Assembly (NCBI GenBank): GCA_941918925.1 | Contig: OW799233.1 | Location: forward strand, 30,448,421 to 30,512,420 | Reading direction: 5' to 3' | DNA from: Phyto melanocephala | Lineage: Eukaryota > Arthropoda > Insecta > Diptera > Rhinophoridae | Length of the DNA stretch: 64,000 bases | In this document: positions 11,491-23,350 of the stretch, one piece after another | Layout of the letters: every line of letters begins with the position of its first letter | Position numbering within the stretch: position 1 is the stretch's first letter | Notes under the pieces: model-generated | The model's input: the letters and a program-made list of their open reading frames with translations, nothing else | Databases searched by the model: none | Told to the model about the DNA's origin: nothing | Program-made: the position numbers and the translations under genes

Positions 11491-13252
11491 GGTTTTATCT
11501 TGTAATACTTGTGTCTTATATAATCAACAGTATTGGAAGAAAGTAAATGTTTTTAACATTATCTAACAACTAAAATTATCTGATAAACTGTATTTCTCTA
11601 TATAATATTTGACGAAATCACTGTTGCCCTAAGCCAATGGTAATTTACATGTTTGAAACGAAATTGTAACCAGAGAGCTTTAATCTCAAAAGGTCTTAAC
11701 GACAAAAAAATGTATGTATAAATATATATCAAAAAATCTACGGTTAAATATTAAATTTATTAAATAAGTTTCAGTGTTAATGTTTCTCCAAAAACAAACT
11801 GAGTTTTTATTAAGCACCAAATGATAGTGCTTAAACAAACTTTAACGTTTAGGTACCTTTTAAACATAAATAATTAAATATGCGAATGATTACTTTATAG
11901 GTTTTTTTACTTTATATTTCTACGACTGTAAATAAATGTCTTCAGGTTAATTGTATGCTTTCATATGAAACAAGTACAATTGCAAACATACAAAGGAATC
12001 AATTAAATATTGCTCGTTTCGTAAATATAATTAAGTTAAGTTAATTAAGTCACTAGAGTGACCTGACGTTTTGATAAAATGTTACATTCGATATTGTCTA
12101 TTACTTGGGGAAATGATATTAAATATTTAGATTTGTTATATTTCTCGTACATGGTCATATATTTTTTCGCAAGCACAAGCAATTCTCACAAAGCTTTCAA
12201 CTAGATTTAGTACGTGAACATAATTCACTAGAGATACAATAATAAAAATGTTATTTGTTTGTGAATGTTTAAATATGCCAATTGATTTTAGTCCCCAGAT
12301 TAAATGAGTTTGAAAGTTAACCAAACAAAATTTTGAGTCTTTCAAATGAGCTCACATTAGGAAAATATTTAATGAAAAATAAAAGTGATAACTTTTTTCT
12401 GAAATGCAATTGTTTAATAAGCTAAATTATATCTTGCTACTGTCTAAAGTTCAATTAAACTAAAATTTTTTATTTGAGATTATGAAAGACATCATTTTAA
12501 ATGAAAAAAAATTTAATTAAATGTATATGTTCCTATAAAATCTATGTCCTATTTATGAAATCAAATACTTGCACATATAAATACAAGTTAATTGTATGAA
12601 CTAAATTATGTTTGTCCTTAGATAAATATAATTAAAAAAAACTGATGATTTCTGATTAAGTTTCTTTTAATATTTCTCTTTATTATTTTTTCTCTTTGCT
12701 CATCAATGAACAATTTTAATTAATTTTACTTAAAATATCCTTCAATCTGCCCTAAACTTTATTCACTGAACGCAATACATTAAATATATCTATTTATTGT
12801 GCTTTAAATCTCATTATATTAAAAGCTAAAGGCTTTCAAGTATAAATTTGATCAACAATAAAGTATAAATATTTGTATCTCTAAAAATTTTCAACTTATT
12901 TCTAACAATTTTATTAGTTTGACAAACCTTTTAGGATTTTGATGATGTATTTTGGATGGTTTTCTCAATACAGAAAAAAATTTAAAAACGTGACTTTTAT
13001 GACAAACAGAAATACGTAGAAAATTGCAAAAGTTTATGAAAGTACATACGAGGGTAATGCAAAAATTAATCTGAATACTGTTAAAATTAAAGCCACCATA
13101 TTCAATATAGTATATAAAACAAAATAGCTTTTTAAATGCACAAAGATATAAATTTTTGTTATACAAACTTCGGAAGTTGTTTTTGAATAAGATAATTAAA
13201 CTGTTATATACTCCTAAGTAATGAGATTTTTTTTGCCCTTTTAAGTTAAAAA
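11491..13252. other. AT-rich non-coding stretch
   Basis: No feature supported. The open frames here are short, AT-driven and lack recognisable motifs. Confidence 0.5.
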
Positions 13253-14006
13253 TCTATATATATATAAGTGAAACTCAATGTGTGTGTGTGTGTGTGTGTT
13301 AACCATAGACTCCAAAACTGTAAAACCGATCGGACTCAAACCTTGGCAAGTTGTTATACACATACCAGGGAGTGTTTATGGGTGAAAAAAAGTGGGCGGG
13401 GCTACGTCCATAAAAATTAGTTATCATTTTTAGCTACTTGCACTTCACCGATTTTTCTGAAACTTTGCACACATATCTAGCTTTTGTGACTAAATAATTT
13501 CGTGACAAGAAAAGGGGGCGGGGCCACGCCCATAAAAAAATTATAATTTTGAGGTACTTGTACTAGACCGATTTTTCTGAAACTTTGCACACATATTGAG
13601 CTGTCATGATTATATACTTTTGTGATTAGAAAAGTGGGCAGGGCCATGCCCATAAAATAAATTTATAATTTTGAAGTACTTGCACTGGCCCGATTTTTTT
13701 GAAACTTTGCACACATATTGAGCTATCATGACTTTATAATTTCGTGGCTAGAAAAGTGGGCAGTGCCACGCCCATAAAAAATAAGTTATCATTTTTAGCT
13801 ACTTGCACTAGATCGATGTTTCTGAAACTTTTCACACACATATTGAGTTCTCATGATTATACAATTTCGTGATTAGAAAAGTGGGCAATGCCACGCCCAT
13901 TAAAAAATTTTTAAATTTTTAGCTTTTTGCACTTGATATTAAATTTAAATTCGGAATGCATTTTTATTCATTAAGGGGCGTAGAAATGCGCGCCGGGCTT
14001 TTCTAG
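13253..14006 (+). mobile_element. Non-autonomous Helitron
   Basis: It begins TCTATATATATATAAGTGAA after an A and ends GCGCGCCGGGCTTTTCTAG before a T. This satisfies the Helitron rules: 5' TC, 3' CTRR preceded by a GC-rich hairpin-forming segment, insertion between A and T, and no target duplication. After a (GT)n run and the conserved phrase ctgtaaaaccgatcggactc comes a tandem array. It has no Rep/helicase coding, so it depends on an autonomous partner. Confidence 0.85.
13430..13930 (+). repeat. Tandem minisatellite within the Helitron, about 120-bp unit
   Basis: Each unit contains acttgcac, cgatttttctgaaactttgc, acacatat, a tcatgattata-like stretch and gggcggggccacgcccataa. About four to five units are present with gradual divergence. 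The GGGC...GCCC core is self-complementary. Confidence 0.8.
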
Positions 14007-15234
14007 TAATTAAATAAAAATGAGTAGTACACTAGTACAAGTTAATTAGTTAAGCTTGCCTTGAAGTTCGATTTATGGATTAGACTACTTACAGTTTGAC
14101 TACACAGAGAAAACCGTAATTATTGTTGCTGATGATATAGATTAGTTGTGATATTAGAATGTTATTGTTGTGCTAAGAAATTACGATTCTTGCAACAGAA
14201 ATTTTATAAACACAAAATAAAAGTTCGCTTAGAAGAACTGAACCTTTCGACGGCTTAATAAATAAAACAACTATTGATATAATTTTTAATCAATTTTTCC
14301 TATAAAATAAAATTTTGAATGAAATCTAGTTTTGTAGGAAAAATATAGTTTAACTTTTATAGATTTTTAGTAAATAAGATTTCTATACATTATTTTTAAA
14401 ATTTTTATTTAATAAAAATATAAGTATGTATGTTTTTCAAAATTTTACAAATTGTACTACAAATCTGTAGTCATTTTAGTGAAAATATTCCGTAAAAGAA
14501 AAGTTTTGACTAGTTTGGTCTTAATAAAAATGGAATTTTTAAATAAATTAAATTTTAAGTTTGATTTTCTTTATTCTGTTTATTTATTTCTGTTGTTTTT
14601 CTTTAAAAACAATCTTTTCATCCTGTTCTCCAACAAAAACATAAATAATGTACATCAGAATTTTCATTCATAATAGAACAAAACATCAATATAAGCACAA
14701 ATACAAATACAAACGCATGTACACTGTACGTCTGTGCAACATTAAGTATTTTGAAAAATATGTTGTAGAATATTTGTTAAAGAAAAATTGCATTAAACTT
14801 AAGGTCTACAAGTACTTTTAAATAGAAGAACGCAAACAACAACAAAATATTTATAAATAACTACGTTGAATGATATTAAACTAAACTGCTATAAATCACA
14901 CATGACTGACTGCATTTATTTTTATTTCAAAAATGTTAAAAAAAAACAGTATTTTTACAAGATGTAGAAGAATATTGTTAAAATGTTTTCAAAATCAACT
15001 TAATGTACTTTTAAGTTTATTTGCTTAAAATTGTATATGAGTGTTTGTGTCAAAATTTTGTATAATTTTTAAAATATAAGCTTCTTTTGCAACCAATTTC
15101 CTTAAGCATATGTTTCTTTATTTATGAATAAAATCCTTCATGTGTATGTACATGTATGCATAAATTGTAAAATTCAAAATTTTCAATATGTACGGTTGAT
15201 AATTCTAACATCATTATGTATATTAAAATACTTA
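14007..15234. other. AT-rich non-coding stretch
   Basis: Nothing supported. The 73-codon plus frame at 14452-14673 is low-complexity Phe/Leu/Asn translation of AT-rich DNA and is not a gene. Confidence 0.5.
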
Positions 15235-15499
15235 TATACATATGTATATATATATAAAAGTGAAACTATGTGTGTGTGTGTGTTTTAGATATAGACTCTG
15301 GAACTGTAAAACCGATCGGACTCAAACTTTGGCAAGTTGTTGTAGACATTCTAGGAAGTGTTTATGGGTGGTAAGAAGTGGGCGGGTTCACTCCCATTAA
15401 AAAAGTTAATTTTTTGATTTTTGCACTTGATATTCAATTAAAATTCAGAATGCATTTTTATTCTTAAGGGGCGTAGCAGGGCGCGCCGGGCTTTTCTAG
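15235..15499 (+). mobile_element. Short non-autonomous Helitron, same family
   Basis: It shares the 5' (AT)n-AAGTGAAACT with (GT)n, the phrase ctgtaaaaccgatcggactc, and the 3' GCGCGCCGGGCTTTTCTAG followed by T. It retains only one partial internal unit (gtgggcgggttcactcccat) where the 13.25-kb copy has several. The exact 5' base is uncertain because of the AT-rich start. Confidence 0.85.
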
Positions 15500-16080
15500 T
15501 ATTACATAAATAAAATTGTTACTTTGGTATTTAAAAAATATACACGCATGCTATATGTGTCGATAACGTAAAACTTCTTATGTCTGTTTTAATAGTTTTT
15601 CAGGAAGTACCTTTTAAATTTTTGAATTGATTTTTAAATATCGATTCCCTTTAATATAAAGACTAATATTTGAATATTGTTATCTAGAAATAAAACACCA
15701 TTTTTATATTCGTTTTCCCAGCTAAAATAAAATAAATTATTATTTCAAATAATATTGTTCGATAGAAAACTAAAAGCTTTAAGTTTTTAAGCTATAACTT
15801 CCCTCAGATTATCCAAAATTGTTTGAGGAAATTCGTTTAAAGATTGTTCTTTTGCGAGAGTACAATGGTGTTATTATCTTAATTTAAGCTTATATCGACT
15901 TAAGCAAGAATTCATTTTTGCCACAGATATATTGGGCGAGTTTTAACCATTCGATTTTTGAATATTGAAAACAGAAAGTTGACAAAAGATTATGAAACAT
16001 TTACTTGAGCCGATATTTAAATGCCTGTAATTTACTATTTAAATGTTATTTCATGAATATGATGCCCGCTTCAGCGCCGC
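15500..16080. other. AT-rich non-coding stretch
   Basis: No supported feature. Confidence 0.5.
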
Positions 16081-16827
16081 ACATAGGGGTATTTCGCCAA
16101 TCTATCCGGACATTTGGTCAAAAGTGAAATATAAAATATGAAAAAATTTAAGAAATGTAAAAATTTAAGTTCGCAGCTCGACAGACAACAAAATTTTACA
16201 TCGCTTAGTGTACTTTCAAGACTTTTGCTCAAGATTTGTTGCTTTAGGACACTCTTAAATTCAAGAAAGTTGAATAAATTGCTTGAATACTTATTGACTT
16301 TTAATGGTTTTGAGAGGTTTACAATATATATTTTTGTGGCTAAACCAATAAAGTTTACATTGATTTCTTTTTCCTGTTAAAGTTTATATTAACAGATTCT
16401 TATAAAAATCTCAGGAAAACTTATTTTAAAAATTTTTATAACAAAAAATTCGTATAAATTTAACAAAATGGTTTTTTGTAAACTTCTTGAGAAAAAAAAC
16501 ATCAAAACGTTCTTGAAAGTGAGTGCAGTCGCAAACTAATTTGAAATTTTTTTGAATATATCACTTTTTTTCTGTTTTTGCGTTGGGATACCTTCCTTTA
16601 CCCATAAATTAATGCTGGCGATAAAGGATGCATTTGCTAAACAAAAGTATAGGGAAACTTTAAAAATATAGAATTTTTCAGAGGCAGAATTAGTTCTTTT
16701 TAGGAAAAAAAATAAATAAATAAATTTTAGACAAGCTTCATTAATCTAGGAGAACTCAATTACTTTTAAAAAGCAATAAAAGCTAAAAAAAGGAATGTCC
16801 AGTTAGATTGGCAAAATTCCTCTATGT
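16081..16827. mobile_element. Non-autonomous DNA transposon with about 34-bp terminal inverted repeats
   Basis: The left end, ACATAGGGGTATTTCGCCAA running on to TCTATCCGGACATT, is matched by the reverse complement of 16794-16827 (ACATAGAGGAATTTTGCCAA, TCTAACTGGACATT) with about six mismatches. The 747-bp body has no credible transposase. The 80-codon plus frame at 16138-16380 is lysine/leucine-rich and was not recognised. Length and repeats fit a Tc1-like or other cut-and-paste derivative. The flanks do not show a clear TA pair on both sides, so the superfamily is uncertain. Confidence 0.7.
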
Positions 16828-16830
16828 TTA

Positions 16831-17310
16831 GCTTTTCGATTAATTTATCTAATGGCAGCTGTAATGTTGTCATCTAGGGCTGAAATTGTGCGTGATTTGT
16901 TTAAATACACGAGATATATCACTTATCACCAAACTAATAGTCTAGTGGAATCAAACTGCATGATCTTGGCGGCTAATGTACTTAATAATTTGCTCACAAA
17001 AGTAGCATCTCAATAGGTTAAAAGTAATGCATGTCGTGTGGAATGTCTTGTTGAAACAATATAAATACCAAGACCAGTTGTTGTATTTTTGGGAAAAAGT
17101 TGGTTATCATCGCTCCAAATATTGCAGCTGATCGAATAAAACAAGATCAATTGCTAAAAACTGCGACGCTATATCGCGATCCTCAATGACACAGGCCAAT
17201 ACGAGTACAGCGCAATATTATTCACGGTCTGAACTCTTCGCAAACGAGCCAGTTGATTAGTGCCATAAAATTGATACTGCTACAAAATTCGGTCACAAAA
17301 GCTGCATAAT
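16831..17310 (-). pseudogene. Decayed mariner-like transposase, catalytic and C-terminal part
   Basis: The minus-strand reading gives a block equivalent to PPRSCDLTPLDYFLWGYVK, then NKSRTISALDDNITAAIR, which is the usual C-terminal helix order of this family. Further upstream (17000-17120 on plus) sequence complementary to the block around the second catalytic Asp (WFQQDGATCHT region) is recognisable only at nucleotide level. Several stops. It starts within four bases of the 747-bp element, so that element may have inserted into or next to it. Confidence 0.55.
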
Positions 17311-18140
17311 ATTTCGCAGAACTTTTTTCATACTAAAAAACCGAAAAAATTTCCCTTTTCATAGTCAAACATACTTACAAGTTTTATTATTAGCTAGAAC
17401 TATTTCGAATACAGGATAATGTTAGAACTTCAGAGTACTCAAAATATTAAGTTAGTATTTGTTTATGGTGAGTTAAGGTAATAATTTTATAATTTTTTTT
17501 TATTTCGATAGAAAATCAAATATTAAAATATTTATTTAAACATTTCTTTTAAAAATTATTTTTTCTTTTTCGATAAACAATGTCTATCCCTAATACAATT
17601 TAAAATATGTGATAGCAAGTGTTTTTTTACACTTCAGGAATCATCTATGATACATTTTTTAAATCAGTTGTTTGAAAAGTTTTGTTTAAATTAAGCATAA
17701 ATTTGCATAATCAAAAACCAAGTTGAATGACTTTTTTATACACTTGAGCTGTATGAATAAAATTCTTTGATTTTGGTTTAAAAAGTATATATTTAAATAT
17801 GGCTACTAAAGGCACTAACACAAATGATAAATTTCTAGGCGAAAAAATAACATAAATTTAAAAAAACAACAACAATGAGTATAGTTTAAAAGCTAGTTAT
17901 TTGAAAGGCACATTTCTATGGTCATAAAATATTTTTTTTTTCTTTTTAAGTAACTTTGTAAAAAATTTAAGTGTATTATGGAATATTTCTCAAAACACCT
18001 AAAACTAAAATGTTGAAATTTATATATTTTATTAATTCATAGAAAAAGCGTTTGCTGATTTCAGAAGAAAGTTTAAATTTAAAGAAATATTTTAAATTAA
18101 ACAAATAAAACCTTTTTTGTATAGAAATGTATATTATTCC
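17311..18140. other. AT-rich non-coding stretch
   Basis: No supported feature. Confidence 0.5.
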
Positions 18141-18422
18141 TTACACCACAATACACATAAAAAATATAAAATTGTGTGTGTTGAATGCTATATTCTTTAT
18201 ATTTTCTATATTGGGCCACATTCCTAGAGGCCATTTTGCTATATGAAGTGGGGTCTTGTCATTAGTTGTTTTTCTTGTAGGTGGTGCTTCATTTACATCC
18301 AAGTGATGCTGCAAGGAATAGGTTGGCACATCAGCGGCTTTTACTTTTTTATTTGTGGATATGTCTGGAGGAGAGTAAATATTCTTAAACGAATAACTTG
18401 AAAACGGCGATGAAAATGTTTG
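18141..18422 (-). pseudogene. Orphan coding-like frame, 93 codons, unrecognised
   Basis: The minus-strand frame is open from 18422 (just after TGA at 18423-18425) to a stop at 18141-18143. It reads ...SPFSSYSFKNIYSPPDISTN, then KKVKAADVPTYSLQHHLDVN, EAPPTRKTTNDKTPLHIAKW and PLGMWPNIENI. Composition is ordinary and GC is clearly above the surroundings from about 18200 to 18500. A strong 3' splice-site-like tract (TTTACTCTCCTCCAG) lies inside it at 18366-18380, but no partner exon was found. There is no ATG at its upstream edge. It could be a retrotransposon fragment, a processed pseudogene or an antisense exon; no family recognised. Confidence 0.3.
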
Positions 18423-18474
18423 TCACCACCAGGGCGCTTCGGTTTTAAGTACTATTGATACGCCAACCTCACTA

Positions 18475-19250
18475 AGGAGAGGGCAACAGCAATTGCTTTT
18501 ATATATTTTATATATTGCCTGATTTTTTGAAAGAGAGAAATAAGTTGTGTACACCTCACATACATTAATTAGCATTTTGAGTTGTATAGTTTAAACATTT
18601 ATAAACAAACAAAAAACACGTCTCTTCATACACATATTATAAACAATTTTTTCAAATTAATACAAATTGTATAATCAACTACTGCCAGATGCGTTTTAAA
18701 AACTTCCCCACATTAATATGCGATACCCAATAAGTTTTGCTTAATAAAGTTTACACAACACCTTTGACACGTGTAGCTTGGGTAGAAAATTGGATTATAA
18801 ATAAATAAAATAAAGAATTGTGTGCACATGCTTTGGTAAACTAAACCTTTTATTTGCAGAAGTTTCTTTTGTTTGGCAAATTGGACGAAAAAAAAACTGA
18901 CTTTCAAATACATTGTCATCAAAATATTGTACAAAAGTGAGATTAAGTTTGTTTAAAAACTTTTTATTTCCGTTTCTGTGTAGTAGTTTTAAGTGTGTTA
19001 AATGTTATTTATTTTTTTTTGTTTAATCTTCATAAATTTAAATATTATTTATTAGTTTCTAATACTGGCTTTCAAGTTCGTCCAATTTTAATCTTTAACT
19101 TAGGATGTCAAAAAATAGGAAAGAGGACGTGGTGAATAATTTTACCTTTTTAAATTTACACATTTTTTTTATTAAAATACCTTTTTTCTTTTTAATGCTT
19201 TTTTTTTAAATAAGCTGTAATAACTTCCCTTACCAAAAAAATAAATTAAA
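18475..19250. other. AT-rich non-coding stretch
   Basis: No supported feature. Confidence 0.5.
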
Positions 19251-19392
19251 CAAGTAAGAGCACTATATTCGGCTGTGCCGAATCTTTTATACCCACCACC
19301 AATTTTGTGTACATTTAAAGCACAATAATTATTATTTTGTTAATCGCTTGGAATAATCTCTTTATAATAAAATATACATCTCTTTCTTTGTA

Positions 19393-19877
19393 GAGGATGG
19401 TTAAATTTTAAATTTAAAACAGAGGCCGAATTACGGCACTCGAACGTGATCGAAATTTGAAAACTCTTATTAGAATCTATATACCTAAAGCATACTCGAT
19501 CGTTCGAGTAAAATTTCGATCGATATCGAATGCCGTAATTCGGCCCCAGGTCTGTATAAAATGTTAGAACATCTATGAATGCCTTCTAAATTCGTTAAAT
19601 GAGAAGCATTGCTGTTTATCGCGATAGTGTGTCAAAAAAACAGTCAACTTCGACTCATCATCGTGCCAAACAATTGAGCATCAGCAATGTTATTTAAAAT
19701 TTGCACTATCGGATTGAGGTGTGCCGTTGAGGTCGCGGGGGCCATTTGGCCGATATTTTGTTCCATACATAATTGAACCATACAAATATTATCATTAAAA
19801 AAGAAATGATAATAATTTCCTAAATATTTTGTGTTTTATTCAAAATTAACATCGGCCCTTAGAATTTAACCACCCTT
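19393..19877 (+). mobile_element. Mariner-like element within composite copy 1
   Basis: Flanked by TA, it starts GAGGATGGTTAAATTTTAA and ends with the complement of AAGGGTGGTTAAATTCT. It sits at exactly the DINE position occupied by the insertion at 4975-5584. The body retains the eroded N-terminal transposase stretch (gcgatagtgtgtcaaaaaaacagtcaac, compare 5336-5360) but lacks the first ~280 bp of the 4975 copy, where a 122-bp fold-back element now lies. Confidence 0.8.
19424..19545. mobile_element. 122-bp miniature inverted-repeat element
   Basis: It starts GGCCGAATTACGGCACTCGA and ends with the complement of GGCCGAATTACGGCATTCGA. Imperfect pairing continues inward through the ATCGAAATTT phrases for about 35 bp. 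It is absent from the otherwise equivalent point of the 4975-5584 mariner copy (aaacagatctgtataaaatg). An identical-length copy lies at 39666-39787. Family not assigned. Confidence 0.75.
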
Positions 19878-20761
19878 TATAACTTGGATATGCTGGTAAA
19901 ATGTTTTCGTAAATTAAGTGTTTCAGTGAAAATGGGCGTTAAAATAAGCGTGCCAATAAAATTTCTGCTAATAAATACAACTTAGATATTTCAATATAGT
20001 CCGTAATTCTTCCAAAATATTTATTCATTGAGAAATTATATGAATTTGAAATAAAGCATTATATAGGATGTGGGCGTAAGAGTGGGCGTGTCACCTAAAT
20101 TTTCTGGCATAACAATAACATTGACTAGAAGGATTTCCGTAGCAAATTTTATCATCATACCTCTAATTTTGTCGGTTTTATAAATTTAAATTTCATTAAC
20201 AGTAAATAACGTGGAAAGTGAGCGTTAAAGTAGGTGTGTCGAAGTTATTTATGCTAATAAATACAACTTAGATATTTCAATAAAGTCCTTTATTATTCGA
20301 TTTATAGAGAAATTATAAGAATTTAAGAGAAAACGTTGTATGGGAGGTTGGCGTGTCACATTTATTTTCCGTCAGAAGAAAGCCTTTGACCAAAAAGCAA
20401 TTCCTGCAAAATTTCAGAATCGTAGATCTAAAATCTCTTATTAGGTTTAAAATTTTTAACATATTGGAAAATACACTGCGCGGTATAAATTTTCGTACAT
20501 TTTGATCTCTAACTCCCTTCCTAATACATGCATTTAGGCAATTTTTCTTTCTTCCTTATACTCCGATTTAGCCAATTTTCTATTCCAAACAAACCTTGTG
20601 TATAAGACATATTCTGGCAAAATTTGAACCCACTAGCTTTTTCGATGGGACCTCTATCGTGCTTTTAACAGGCGGACAGACGGACGGACATAGCTAGATC
20701 GTCATCAAATAAAACCCCGATTAAGAATATACATACCATTTTTTTGGTGGCGGATATAAAA

Positions 20762-21647
20762 ACTCAAATACTTCAAAAAAACACATTACAAAAAAATTTG
20801 TTTAGCTCTTTTACTAAAATTTTGCAAAAAATATTTGACCTTGTGTCACAAAAATTGGTCTGCTGATCACGGTCGGATCGTAACGGGTATAAAATGGGGT
20901 ATAGGGGTATAGAGGAGAGTTTTATCTACTAAATGGTGCTAATATCTTTTTGTTATCTTATGTTTTCTAGAAGTTATGGTGTATTAAAAAAAGGAATTTA
21001 GGAAAATTTAGACCTAAAGATAAAAAAAAAATTATTTCTAAACATTATAAACAATTTATTTTCATGTATTAATGGCTAACAAATTTTAAAATTATACAAA
21101 ACTTATTTCGTTTGAAAATCTTCTAAAAGTAAAATGTTATAGAACTTTAAAAATCAAAATCTTACTAATAAATTTCCTGTTTTAGCAAAATGCTGAGCAT
21201 GTCTATTTTGAATCACCCTGTGGCCCTTAAAATTTAACCACCCTTTACAAAAAAATAGATAGATAAAAAAAAATTTGTTAAAATATGTATTTTAAATATT
21301 CAAATACTTATTTTAAATCTACTGATGCACATTTTTTTTTAATATTTTTAAATCTTAAACCTCATAAGACTGTGTGTACAACTATATGTTAAGTTGGGCA
21401 CAAATCATTACTCTAGTTAATTTTTGTCAACAAACTTCGGTCATTTTCGTTTTCACAAACCCCTATAAAATTCCTTTGTAGTTTGTGCAAAAAAATGTTA
21501 CTAGAGTCATCTAGTGTTCTACGTGATGTTTAGCAAAGACATCATCCTCAGTGTTTGCAAAATGTAGTGGCGCCTTCAACAGATGTCGCCATCTGCAATG
21601 AATAAATGCTAATGAATATGACTAATATATTTTTATAAAAATTTAAA
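20762..21647. repeat. Spacer of the composite element, with solitary mariner-type end and a hairpin
   Basis: The stretch holds a lone right mariner-type end (gcccttaaaatttaaccacc, ending near 21246) without a matching left end. It also has an inverted pair at 21410-21436 / 21481-21509 (ACTCTAGT...CAACAAAC against GTTTGTGC...ACTAGAGT). No coding. The same spacer is in the 39.5-kb copy. Confidence 0.6.
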
Positions 21648-22279
21648 AAAAAAGTGGGCGTGGCACATTTATTTTCCGTTATAACGAAGACTTTGACCAA
21701 AAAACCATGTTTGCAAAATTTCAGAACCGTACATATAGTTTTGTCAGTTTTATTACGTTTTAAACTTCAAATATACACTGAGCGGTATAAATTTTCGTAC
21801 ATTTTGACCTATAACTCCTTTTCTAATGCACAGATTTAAGCAATTTTTGGGGAGAAATATTCTTTTGACTCGAGAAATATATATTCGAAGTTTCATGACT
21901 CTACGTTCATCCGTTTGGACACAATTCCATTTTATTCGATGTTAGCAGGACACGGTTTTTTCGACCTATTCTTGCTTTACGAGCTATAACTCTCTGCCTA
22001 ATATTCCGATTTAGCCCATTTTCAATACCAAACAAACCTTGTCTATAAGAAAGATTCTGGTAAAATTTGAGCCCCCTAGCTTTTTCGGTGCGACCTCTAT
22101 CGTGCTTTCAACAGACGGACAGACGGACAGACGGACGGACATAGCTAGATCGTCATCAAATCAAACCCTGATTCAGAATATATATACTTTATGGGGTCTA
22201 AAATGGATATTTCGATGTGTTACAAACGGAATGACAAAATGAATATACCCCCACCATTTTTTTGGTGGCGGGTATAAAA

Positions 22280-22889
22280 ATAAAGAAAGTTAATATTTTT
22301 ATCTGAATAAAACTGGCCTTTTATTTCACAAGCTTTTGTTTTTGTTATTACAAAAACTAAAAATCTTAAGTTACAAATAAAATGGAATTTAAAACATAAA
22401 AAAATTGAATATCATTTTTTCACAGCCCAAAGTGTTGATTAAAAATAAAAGAGATCCTGTTAATAAATTACAAAAAATTGCAGGTACCTCCAGGGTACCT
22501 ATGTACATTGGTTTACTGCAAAACAAAAATTAGAGTCACGTTTTCCACTTTAGTCTGCTGGGACATAAATATCATAAGGTGCGAGTTGCAGGTATCGATT
22601 CCCTTGGAGGTGGGCCACGGGGTCTTAACCTACAATATTTTCATTCGTTTCCCGTTGTAGAAAAGTAAGTTTTGATTATGCTGCCTGCGTTCTGAGTTGC
22701 AAAACTAATACTCTCGCTATCTTTTTCTAAAGAACGTTTTCTTAAGGTAGATTTAAAATTTATTGACGATTGGAAAAGTATAAATGCGTTTGTAACGCTT
22801 GTATCTAAAATTCTATAAAATAAGGCCAAAGGTCATAAGATTATTATATTAGATTTTATTAATTAATTTACAAATTTTCAATGACAATA
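22280..22889. other. Non-coding stretch, locally GC-richer, unassigned
   Basis: Between 22475 and 22640 base composition rises and a short palindrome (ggtacctccagggtacc) occurs. A 60-codon plus frame there has no recognisable motif. No supported gene. Confidence 0.4.
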
Positions 22890-23204
22890 TTGATGTTCGA
22901 TTGTTGGGCACGATAATGAGTCGAAATTGACTGCTCTTTTGCCACACTATCGCGAAAAACAGCAACGTCTTTCATCCAACGAACTAAGAAGGCATTCACA
23001 GATGTTTTCACAATTCATACAGACCTGTTTTGTTGAAATTAAAATATTTTTTACAATTCTCCAGTTTGTGGGCGAATGTGAACGATTATGTTGACCAAAA
23101 GAATCATGAAGTGCACGAAATGCATTTTGATTTAAACGCCCATTTTTATAATTAGCCTGGATAACTTTAACGCGTTGCTCATTTTGCGTTGCATATCTTT
23201 CCAT
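22890..23204 (-). pseudogene. Mariner-like transposase, N-terminal domain remnant
   Basis: The frame starts at ATG 23202-23204 (MERYATQNEQRVKVIQANYK, then NGRLNQNAFRALHDSFGQHN). This is the paired-like helix-turn-helix start (DUF4817-type) of this fly mariner-like family. It stays open for 85 codons to 22947. A second frame then continues with residues equivalent to 'AVFRDSVAKEQSISTHYRAQ' before running out near 22890. It is truncated after the DNA-binding domain and frameshifted, so it makes no active enzyme. It is the best-preserved N-terminus of the family in the window. Confidence 0.75.
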
Positions 23205-23310
23205 GGTTCAAATTGAGTTAGTCTGAAATTGAGAAATGTCAAATGAAATGCAGAAGACAGATTTAACGTTTAGATGTTGTTCACATTCAACATCGGCTGT
23301 TAATATTTAA

Positions 23311-23328
23311 CCTTCTGTCAGTGCATAG
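23311..23328 (+). repeat. piggyBac terminal inverted repeat, transposase 3' side
   Basis: CCTTCTGTCAGTGCATAG, immediately after TTAA. It is identical to the complement of 25896-25913. Confidence 0.95.
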
Positions 23329-23350
23329 TAAATTTTACATAGTCTGTGCA

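Larger units (their letters stand above)
19251..22279 (-). mobile_element. Composite DINE-1-like element, copy 1 (about 3.0 kb)
   Basis: The outer ends are those of a single DINE element: hairpin ATTCGGC-TGT-GCCGAAT next to CAAGTAAGAGC at the left, and TTGGTGGCGGGTATAAAA at the right. Inside are a DINE copy with its own 5' end near 20760 (ggtggcggatataaaaa), a spacer (20762-21647), then the 5' half of a second DINE copy (21648-22279). The whole arrangement, including nested insertions, recurs almost identically at 39527-42535. No coding. Confidence 0.8.

Noticed and set aside
13430..13930. Possible CRISPR-like array of repeats
   Set aside because: The units are contiguous and diverge gradually, with no unique spacers, inside a Helitron in a eukaryotic genome.
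21654..22242. Plus-strand frames inside DINE elements (also 42082-42498, 6297-6479)
   Set aside because: These repeat with every DINE copy, include the translated GTCCG repeats (TDGQTDRRTD), and do not persist between subfamilies. DINE elements are non-coding.
22478..22660. Possible small gene or RNA gene in the GC-richer patch
   Set aside because: No tRNA-type box A/box B pair or cloverleaf could be recognised, and the 60-codon frame has no motif.
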